Source: Planctomycetaceae bacterium | GTDB lineage: Bacteria > Planctomycetota > Planctomycetia > Pirellulales > UBA1268 | Length of the DNA stretch: 64,000 nucleotides | Assembly: GCA_021300535.1 (NCBI GenBank) | Contig: JAJTED010000003.1 | Location: 1 to 64,000 of the forward strand | Direction of reading: 5' to 3' | Shown: in pieces, positions 21,500-28,545 of the stretch | Layout of the letters: every line of letters begins with the position of its first letter | How positions within the stretch are numbered: the first letter of the stretch is position 1 | The notes under the pieces: generated by a model | Told to the model about the DNA's origin: nothing | What the model saw: the letters and a program-made list of their open reading frames with translations, nothing else | Databases searched by the model: none | Translations under genes and position numbers: made by a program

Positions 21500-21791
21500 C
21501 GGGAACTCCGCCAGGAGCCGCATGTGCTCTGGAAGCGGGGCATTCCAAGGACGGCCCGGCCCGGCCCGCTATCAAGCACCGCTCGATAATCCGTCCCCCG
21601 GAGTCGACCACGAGCATTTTCTCGGTGTGCCGTCGGTTTGGCCTGACGCTGGGCGGCGGGATCGCCGTGATGCTGATGCTGGCCCGTAACGCGGACGCGC
21701 GGGTGGGGAATAAACGCAGGCTCGGCCGGCGAATGGATCTGCGAGCGTCGGGACCCAGCGGGCCGCCATACTATCGCGGAGCTGTCGGCTC

Positions 21792-23270
21792 GTGCACGGA
21801 CTGATCTTCTTCTACATGCAGAAGTTCGCCGACCTGCTCGCCACGGCGACGCACGCGGGCCGGCGATCATCGGTCTTCTGCGGCACGGCCCGCTACCTCC
21901 CCACGGGCGTCTATGACGACGCGGATGCGGTTGCCGTCCTCCAGGCGATCGCCGACGGCATCGACGAGCCGTTGCCCGGGCTGCTGCCCCGGTTCGGCGA
22001 GTTCCTCGCGCCGCATCTGATCAAGGTCGCCGGGCCGCTCGTGGATCCGACCTGGCGATCGCTCGACATCATCGAGCACACCGAGCCGCTCATCCACGCG
22101 ATGGTGCGGAAGAGCCAGCCCGGCGCCGAGCCCCCGGTCCTCGAGGCCTTGCGGGTCGGCGTCGATGAACTGCATCTGGTCTACAGTTCACGACGGCGGC
22201 TGTGCCGGCTGGCAGCCGGCGTGATCCGCGGAGTGGGCCGGCATTTTGGCGAGACACTGGAACTCGACGAGACCAGCTGCATGCTCCGCGGCGACCCGTT
22301 CTGCGCGTTCACCGTGCGGCGCACGGCCGCCGACACGCGGCCCGCCTTGGGGCACCTCGGCGAGACCGTCGTCGCGACCCCGGTGCCAGTCGGCTCGCCG
22401 CCGCCCGCCCCGCCTGACCTGCTCGTCGCCGACGCCATGCCGGATCGGATCGGCGACTACGAGATCCTCGGCCTCGCCGGCAGCGGCGCGATGGGCCGGG
22501 TCTACATGGCCCACGACGCCCGGCTCGACCGTCGGGTCGCGATCAAGGTCATGAATTCCGGCTCGGCCCGCGACCCCTTGGCTCGCCAGCGGTTCCTCCG
22601 CGAAAGCCGGGCCGCAGCTGCGGTCGAGCATCCTCATGTGATGACGATTTATCAGGTCGGCGAGGATCGCGGGCTGCCGTTCATCGTCATGCGATACCTC
22701 GAGGGCTGCACGCTGGCGGAATATTGCCGGGCCGGAAACCCGTGCCCGCTGCGGGAGGTGCTGCGGATCGGCCGGGAAGTTGCGGCGGGTCTGGCGGCGG
22801 CCCACCGCCGCAGCCTGGTACACCGCGACATCAAGCCCGCCAATATCTTTCTCGACGGCGACGACCGCAGTGTGCGAATCATTGACTTCGGGCTCGCACG
22901 GGAGTTCGGGCGCGGATCGGCACAGGTCACGGTGGACGGGGCCGTGATCGGCACGCCGGCCTACATGCCGCCGGAGCGGATTGCCGGCCAGGACGTGGAC
23001 GGGTCCAGCGACCTTTTCGGTCTCGGGGTCGTTCTCTACGAACTGCTCGCCGGCCGGCTGCCGTTCGAGGGCACCACTATGGTGTCGATGCTGGCGTCGA
23101 TCTCGCGGGGCCGACCCCTGCCGCTTCGGGAGGTCGCCCCGGACCTGCCCATACCGGTGGCCGATTTGGTGATGCGGCTCATCGCTCACGACAAGTCCGA
23201 TCGACCCTCCGCTGCGGAGACCATAGTCGACACGATCGCGACGCTGGAACGCGACCTGCCGGCAGGATAG
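21792..23270 (+). CDS. Ser/Thr protein kinase with N-terminal H-NOX (heme NO/O2-binding)-like domain
   Basis: N-term MHGLIFFYMQKFADLL...FGEFLAPHLIKVAGPL...IIEHTEPLIHAMVRKSQPGAEPPVLEAL...LHLVYSSRRRLCRLAAGVIRGVGRHFGE (YxSxR motif); kinase IGDYEILGLAGSGAMGRVYMAHDARLDRRVAIKVM...SLVHRDIKPANIFLDG...RIIDFGLAREFG. Confidence 0.85.
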   Translation: MHGLIFFYMQKFADLLATATHAGRRSSVFCGTARYLPTGVYDDADAVAVLQAIADGIDEPLPGLLPRFGEFLAPHLIKVAGPLVDPTWRSLDIIEHTEPLIHAMVRKSQPGAEPPVLEALRVGVDELHLVYSSRRRLCRLAAGVIRGVGRHFGETLELDETSCMLRGDPFCAFTVRRTAADTRPALGHLGETVVATPVPVGSPPPAPPDLLVADAMPDRIGDYEILGLAGSGAMGRVYMAHDARLDRRVAIKVMNSGSARDPLARQRFLRESRAAAAVEHPHVMTIYQVGEDRGLPFIVMRYLEGCTLAEYCRAGNPCPLREVLRIGREVAAGLAAAHRRSLVHRDIKPANIFLDGDDRSVRIIDFGLAREFGRGSAQVTVDGAVIGTPAYMPPERIAGQDVDGSSDLFGLGVVLYELLAGRLPFEGTTMVSMLASISRGRPLPLREVAPDLPIPVADLVMRLIAHDKSDRPSAAETIVDTIATLERDLPAG

Positions 23271-23529
23271 AGCAACCCCTCTTCTGTAGTTGCCGGGCTG
23301 AGCGGGTGGGTCATCTGGCTTCCATGGTCAGGTCGGCACGTTCGGTTTCCCCATCGTCACTGATTTCCGAGTGGACGGCCGATCTGCTCGTAGAACTCCT
23401 GCTCATCCGTCGCCTGCTCAGTGCGACGCTGTCGCCCATCGGCGAACAACTCGGCCGCCTGGGCCATGAGCTGCTTCTTTCAAGCCGTGACCCGGCTCGT
23501 TTGGATGCTAAACTGGCCCGCAGTTTATC

Positions 23530-23907
23530 CGCAGTCAATGGGCGAAGTCGAAGCGTTCGCTTGCTGCGGCTGAGGCGATCTTCGAGACCGACCCGGACTC
23601 AGCGGCATCGAGGGCGTACTATGCGGCCTTTCACGGTGTGACCGCGGTCCTCGCAGGACGCGGCATGGAATTCACGAAGCACACGGCGGTGCGGGCGGCC
23701 CTGCATCGGGATCTCATTCAGTCTGGGGCGCTCTCTGTGGACCTCGGTCGTGATTACGACTTCTTGTTGGATCTTCGCGAGACCGCCGACTACGGCGGCG
23801 TCGCCGAGGCCTCGCTGGCGAGTGCGAGGCAGGCGATCGAGAAGGCGAGGGCGATCTTGGCCGCGCTCAAGACGCTTTTGCCGAATGACGCTCCCGGTAA
23901 TGCTTGA
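23530..23907 (+). pseudogene. HEPN-domain protein remnant lacking a start codon
   Basis: FIRSQWAKSKRSLAAAEAIFETDPDSAASRAYYAAFHGVTAVLAGRGMEFTKHTAVRAALHRDLIQSGALSVDLGRDYDFLLDLRETADYGGVAEASLASARQAIEKARAILAAL; TAA just upstream in frame. Confidence 0.82.
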
Positions 23908-24391
23908 GGGACGCTGCTCGGTGCGGTTCGATACGAGCCCGTGCGTAGGCCCGAAGTGCGCAGGGAATGGCACCACCCGGCAGGGAGCACCCTGGGGCTC
24001 CAGACCGCTTGCGTCATGGGTTCCCGTCCAGCACTGGCTTCCCAAGAGAAACCCCCGCCCGATGAGCCGAGGACGATGCGTTTTTGGGAATCTTCAGAGC
24101 GGCGGCCGCTCCACGATCCGCAGATGATCGACATCCACAGTCTCTGACCGGTGCCGGACGCGAGGCACCGAAGCCCCGGGATCGGCGGACTGCGAGCCGG
24201 TCTGCGCCGAGGCGAGAAAATCGCCATCGCAGGGGGTGAGTGGCGTTTCGGAAAACCGTCTCTGGACGCCCAAGCTGCTCCCCCCTGCGCTCATGAGTCG
24301 CTCGTCAGCCGGGAGATCCTTGCCGAAGTGCCATTGACCGGGCTAAACCTTCCCGAAGCGATTCTTCCAGCACTCAAGAGAGCCTCACCGC

Positions 24392-26119
24392 ATGGCATCC
24401 TCCGCCGGGCAGCGACCCTTCAATGACGGCCCATCGATTCTCAATCAGCCGCGGGTGATTCCCGGCGCGGGGCCAGCGCCCCACAACGATTCGCGGCATG
24501 GGTGGGCCTACGAGAAGCCACTCAACGATCCGGCGATCGCCGAGATCTGGTGCTACACCCCACGGTACGGATACCGCGTTGGCGAGACAATCGACTTCCA
24601 CGTCCACTCGACGCGCACGGTGTTCGAGATCGAGATCTATCGGGAAGGGCCCACGCCGGAGGTGGTCTACCGGCAGGCCGGTATTTCGGCGACGGCGGCG
24701 ACCACGCCTGCCAATCCCCACGTGGTGGGCTGCAGCTGGCCCGTGGCCTTGCAGGTGAAGGTCCCGAGTGAGTGGCGATCGGGCTTCTACGTCGTGATGG
24801 TCCGCGTCCACGATGAAGACGGAGGCATCTTCGAGCGGGAGCATTTCTTCGTGGTCAAGCCGACGACACCCGCGCGCGCGACCAGCATCGCTTTCGTGGT
24901 CTCGACCGCGACGATGAACGCCTACAACGACTGGGGTGGCGGCAACAGCTATCACGGCGAGGGGGGCACGCCCCGCTTCAAGAAGGCGTTTCCGCGCACC
25001 TCACTGCTCCGGCCCTGGTCCCGTGGCCTGATCAAACTGCCCGGCGGCGCTCCACGCGCCGTTTCAACCGCCGAACTGGCTCCCTTCGCGGTGCCCAGCC
25101 TGCCAGCCCACGCCTATGCGCACCATTACGGATTCGCCCGTGACTACGGCGATGCCAGCTGGGCCCTCTACGGCAAGCTCTTCATCGAATGGGCGGAGGC
25201 CGCGGGCTACACACTCGACTACTACACCCTGCACGATCTCCACGACGATCCCCATGCGCTCGAGCCCTATCGGCTCTCGATCGTGGTCGGACACGACGAG
25301 TATTCGAGCTGGCCGATGCGGCAGGCGATCGAGCACCAACTCGCGGTAGGGGGCAATCATGCCCGCTTTGCGGGCAACAACATCTGGCAGGTGCGCTACG
25401 AGGACGGCGGCACCACCTTCGTCAACCATAAGGATGAGACCACAGACCCTCTCCTCGGCACGGACCAGGACCGCTTCGTGAGCAACGCGTGGGACCTCCC
25501 CTGCGTCGGCTGGCCGCTCGCGCACACCTTCGGCCTCACCGGCTCCAACGTCATCCACGCGATGTACGGAGGGGCCGCGCCCCGGTCCAGCGGCGGATTC
25601 ACAATCTACCGCCCGTGGCACTGGAGCCTCGAGGGGAGCGACCTGTACTTCGGCGACCTGATCGGCGGTCGGCCCGATTGCATCGCCGCGTACGAGATCG
25701 ACGGCTGCGACTTCACCATGCGGGACGGCCTTCCCTATCCGACGGGTAAGGACGGAGCCCCGGCAAACCTCACGATCATCGCCATGGCCCCTGCGGTGCA
25801 GCACGAAGAGGATCACTTCAACGGCACCACCGCCACGACGATGAACTCCGTCGCCAACCCATCCATCAAGGGTGACGGAATGGGGCTGCCGCATTTGGAG
25901 GAGCATGAGGGAGCGCGGCACCCGAAATACGGAGCGGGCATGATCGCCAGCTACGACCGCGGTGTAGCGCCGGGCGATGGCACGATGTTCGTCGCCGGAG
26001 CCACCGACTGGGTGGTGGGCCTCCAGCGGCGGAACTGGTTCGTCGAGAAGATCACGCGTAACGTGCTCGACCGTCTCTCGGACTCCCGACCGCAGGCACC
26101 GGCGCCCCGTCGCGGTTAA
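24392..26119 (+). CDS. N,N-dimethylformamidase large (beta) subunit-like protein
   Basis: IAEIWCYTPRYGYRVGETIDFHVHSTRTVFEIEIYREG...VVSTATMNAYNDWGGGNSYHG...EYSSWPMRQAIEHQLAVGGNHARFAGNNIWQVRYED...ATDWVVGLQRRNWFVEKITRNVLDRL. Confidence 0.78.
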   Translation: MASSAGQRPFNDGPSILNQPRVIPGAGPAPHNDSRHGWAYEKPLNDPAIAEIWCYTPRYGYRVGETIDFHVHSTRTVFEIEIYREGPTPEVVYRQAGISATAATTPANPHVVGCSWPVALQVKVPSEWRSGFYVVMVRVHDEDGGIFEREHFFVVKPTTPARATSIAFVVSTATMNAYNDWGGGNSYHGEGGTPRFKKAFPRTSLLRPWSRGLIKLPGGAPRAVSTAELAPFAVPSLPAHAYAHHYGFARDYGDASWALYGKLFIEWAEAAGYTLDYYTLHDLHDDPHALEPYRLSIVVGHDEYSSWPMRQAIEHQLAVGGNHARFAGNNIWQVRYEDGGTTFVNHKDETTDPLLGTDQDRFVSNAWDLPCVGWPLAHTFGLTGSNVIHAMYGGAAPRSSGGFTIYRPWHWSLEGSDLYFGDLIGGRPDCIAAYEIDGCDFTMRDGLPYPTGKDGAPANLTIIAMAPAVQHEEDHFNGTTATTMNSVANPSIKGDGMGLPHLEEHEGARHPKYGAGMIASYDRGVAPGDGTMFVAGATDWVVGLQRRNWFVEKITRNVLDRLSDSRPQAPAPRRG

Positions 26120-26284
26120 GGAGCTTGCTCAGGGCTCCCTGCGACGGCCAGCAACTCGAATCTCGGCACCGTCCCCAAGGCACACGGCCGAGGTCACTTG
26201 CATGCGACCAAGGGGTGACCCGTACCGAGGGACGCCCTTTGCGCTCGAACGGCTCAGGATTTAGGAAGGGGGGCAGGACGGGGC

Positions 26285-26487
26285 CGGTGTTTCGCCTCGA
26301 AGGTTGGCAGGGACGGTACCGCGACTGGGAGGTGTCGAAGATCGTCTCGAAGATCGGCAAGGCGGCGGGCGTGTGCGCTTGGCTTGGGAATACGCCGAAA
26401 GTGGCGGAAAAGCACTATCTCCAAGTCACCGACGAAGACTTTCAGCGGGCGTTGTTGCGATGTGTTCCCGAGCAGCGCGCTGGATAG
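26285..26487 (+). pseudogene. Tyrosine recombinase (phage integrase) C-terminal remnant
   Basis: VCAWLGNTPKVAEKHYLQVTDEDFQRALL (GNxxxxAxKHYLQVTD integrase C-terminal signature); upstream catalytic region absent. Confidence 0.75.
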
Positions 26488-26513
26488 TGTCGGCTTACCT
26501 GACCATCAAAGAG

Positions 26514-26555
26514 CCACCCGACCGAGTTCCGAGAAGACCGGTCGGGTGGTTTTGT
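26514..26555. terminator. Rho-independent terminator
   Basis: ccacccgaccg...cggtcgggtgg followed by ttttgttttt. Confidence 0.75.
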
Positions 26556-26576
26556 TTTTGCTGCTGGTCGCCGCGC

Positions 26577-26951
26577 CTACCCGAGAGCGTTCTTTATCGC
26601 CTCGTCGTCCATGCCGTTGATGGTGATCACCTTGGATGCTGACGAGTGACCGCTCACGACGCTGACGGCATCAGTGGGTAGCCTGAGCTTTTCGGCGAGA
26701 AGTGATACCACCGCCTCATTGGTTCGCCCCTTCTCTGGCGGTGCCATCACCTTGATCTTCAAGGCTTCTCCAAGCCAGCCCACGATCCTGTCCCGTGATG
26801 ACCCTGGAACCACCTTGACCTTAAGGCGGACAAACGGTTCGGGAGCCTTCGTCACGGTGCCTGCGATCCCGTATGTGTTCGCTTTTGAGGGCGACTCAAA
26901 AAGCGACTCAAAACCCGACTCACTCTCTGCCCGCAGGAGGTCGCAGGGCAC
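26577..26951 (-). CDS. DUF167 (UPF0235/YggU) family protein
   Basis: FVRLKVKVVPGSSRDRIVGWLGEALKIKVMAPPEKGRTNEAVVSLLAEKLRLPTDAVSVVSGHSSASKVITINGMDDEAI. Confidence 0.85.
   Translation of the reverse strand: MPCDLLRAESESGFESLFESPSKANTYGIAGTVTKAPEPFVRLKVKVVPGSSRDRIVGWLGEALKIKVMAPPEKGRTNEAVVSLLAEKLRLPTDAVSVVSGHSSASKVITINGMDDEAIKNALG
26891..26923 (+). repeat. Triple direct repeat of the tag-element arm motif
   Basis: gcgactcaaaaagcgactcaaaacccgactcac; followed by cccgcaggaggtcgca as after the 40414 element. Confidence 0.7.
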
Positions 26952-27048
26952 CGCACCGACAAAACGGCATACCCATCAAAAGAGCAGGCCGCAGAACGAC
27001 TTGCGTCATCCTGCGGCCTGATGCGATCTCTTGCGAAAAGTGGCGTAG

Positions 27049-27133
27049 CTCCCCGAGTAGGATTCGTCACAACCGCTGTTTTCTTTGTGAATAAACGGGG
27101 ATCGGCAAGAAAGTGACTCAAAAAACGACTCAC
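27049..27133 (+). repeat. tRNA-Asn-tag element, type I (tag 27049-27066, direct repeat 27113-27133)
   Basis: ctccccgagtaggattcg 18/18 to tRNA-Asn 3' end (rev. comp.); gtgactcaaaaaacgactcac 64 bp downstream. Confidence 0.93.
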
Positions 27134-27200
27134 TCGGTAGAGTCGGGAAGTCCGCAGGGAGCTGCAGGAGGCCGCATGCTGGTGACGGTAGAATGTAGAG

Positions 27201-27545
27201 ATGAAATTGCTGGCTGAGGAAACTGCCATGATCGCGTCCCGTGTAATCGATGAACTCAAGGAACGACTGTCGGCGGTCTACGGCGACCGCCTGTACGCGG
27301 TTGTCCTGTTCGGCTCCGAAGCTCGGGGAAATGCCGGGCCAGACAGCGACATCGACGTCTTGGCAGTTCTCGAGACTCTGGCCGGCGACTACGGTGAGGA
27401 ATTGGAGCGGGGACTTGCGGCGGTGTATCCGATCGCCCTGCGGCTTGGCCGCCGCGTGAGCGTGAAACCGCTGGCACGAGAGGAGTATGATCGCGGCGAT
27501 AGCCCATTGCTCCGCGAGGTGCGTCGCTCAGGCGTGGCGGCATGA
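27201..27545 (+). CDS. MNT-domain nucleotidyltransferase (antitoxin of HEPN/MNT pair)
   Basis: VVLFGSEARGNAGPDSDIDVLAVLE motif; stop overlaps start of HEPN gene (ATGA). Confidence 0.9.
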   Translation: MKLLAEETAMIASRVIDELKERLSAVYGDRLYAVVLFGSEARGNAGPDSDIDVLAVLETLAGDYGEELERGLAAVYPIALRLGRRVSVKPLAREEYDRGDSPLLREVRRSGVAA

Positions 27546-27925
27546 ACGAGTTCATCCGCAGTCAATGGGCAAAGTCCAAGCGTTCGCTTGCTGCGGCTGA
27601 GGTGATCTTCGAGACCGATCCGGACTCAGCAGCATCGAGGGCTTACTACGCTGCGTTTCATGGTGTGACCGCGGTCCTCGCAGGACGCGGCATGGAATTC
27701 ACGAAGCACACGGCGGTGCGGGCGGCCCTGCATCGGGATCTCATCCAGTCTGGCGCGATCTCTGCGGATCTCGGTCGTGATTACGACTTCTTGCTCGATC
27801 TCCGCGAGACCGCCGATTATGGCGGAGTTGCCGAGGCATCCCTGGCGAGTGCGACAAAGGCGATCGAAAAGGCAAGGAAGATCCTGGCCTCGATCGAGCC
27901 ACTTTTGCCCGATAGCGCCGCCTGA
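27542..27925 (+). CDS. HEPN-domain protein (toxin of HEPN/MNT pair)
   Basis: MNEFIRSQWAKSKRSLAAAEVIFETDPDSAASRAYYAAFHGVTAVLAGRG...; paired with MNT. Confidence 0.9.
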   Translation: MNEFIRSQWAKSKRSLAAAEVIFETDPDSAASRAYYAAFHGVTAVLAGRGMEFTKHTAVRAALHRDLIQSGAISADLGRDYDFLLDLRETADYGGVAEASLASATKAIEKARKILASIEPLLPDSAA

Positions 27926-27980
27926 AAAACGGTGCTGCATTCGGCTCAGTGCGAGCCGGTGCGGCCCCCTGCATAAGAAG

Positions 27981-28065
27981 CTCCCCGAGTAGGATGCGTA
28001 ACATCCGCCGTTATCTCCGAGAAAAGACATGGGTCGGCGACAAAGCGACTTAAAAAACGACTCAC
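27981..28065 (+). repeat. tRNA-Asn-tag element, type I (tag 27981-27998, direct repeat 28045-28065)
   Basis: ctccccgagtaggatgcg (17/18); gcgacttaaaaaacgactcac 64 bp downstream. Confidence 0.92.
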
Positions 28066-28087
28066 GTTCCAGTCCATAGGAGGACGC

Positions 28088-28300
28088 ATGACCTCGCACC
28101 AGGCCCCCGGGCGGTGTTCGACAAAGGGCTGCGGCAGACGAACCCCCACCCCGGCATCTGCCCAGCAATCACGCCACGCGGAGCCGGGCTCCGAGACCGC
28201 AGCACGGTACACTCGAACGTCAATGACCATGCCCCCATCCACGTCCATGTTCGCCGGGGCGGGCCTCATCGATGACCACCTTGTCAGTCGGCGCGCATAA
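28088..28300 (+). pseudogene. DUF4160 remnant with internal deletion
   Basis: aatgaccatgcccccatccacgtccatgttcgccggggcgggcctcatcgatgaccacc joins the start (NDHAPIHVHVRRG) and end (LIDDHL) of the 40651-40887 gene; leader also matches 40530-40650. Confidence 0.72.
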
Positions 28301-28545
28301 CCGGCCAGTGATCGGCGCCTGATCCCGGCCGTCATCACGGTGCATCCCGACCCACAGATCCTCCAGCAGCGTTCCCGCTGGTCGCCCGCTGAACGAAGCC
28401 ACCAGGTGATTAATTACGACATCCCGACGGCATGCATCCGATCAACGGATTTTAGCGAATCCACCGGGTAGTTTCCCTGCACCGGCACCATCGGCGGCGG
28501 CCGTAGGCGCACCATTGTGATGCGTTTGTCTCGAGGAGAGCCGGT

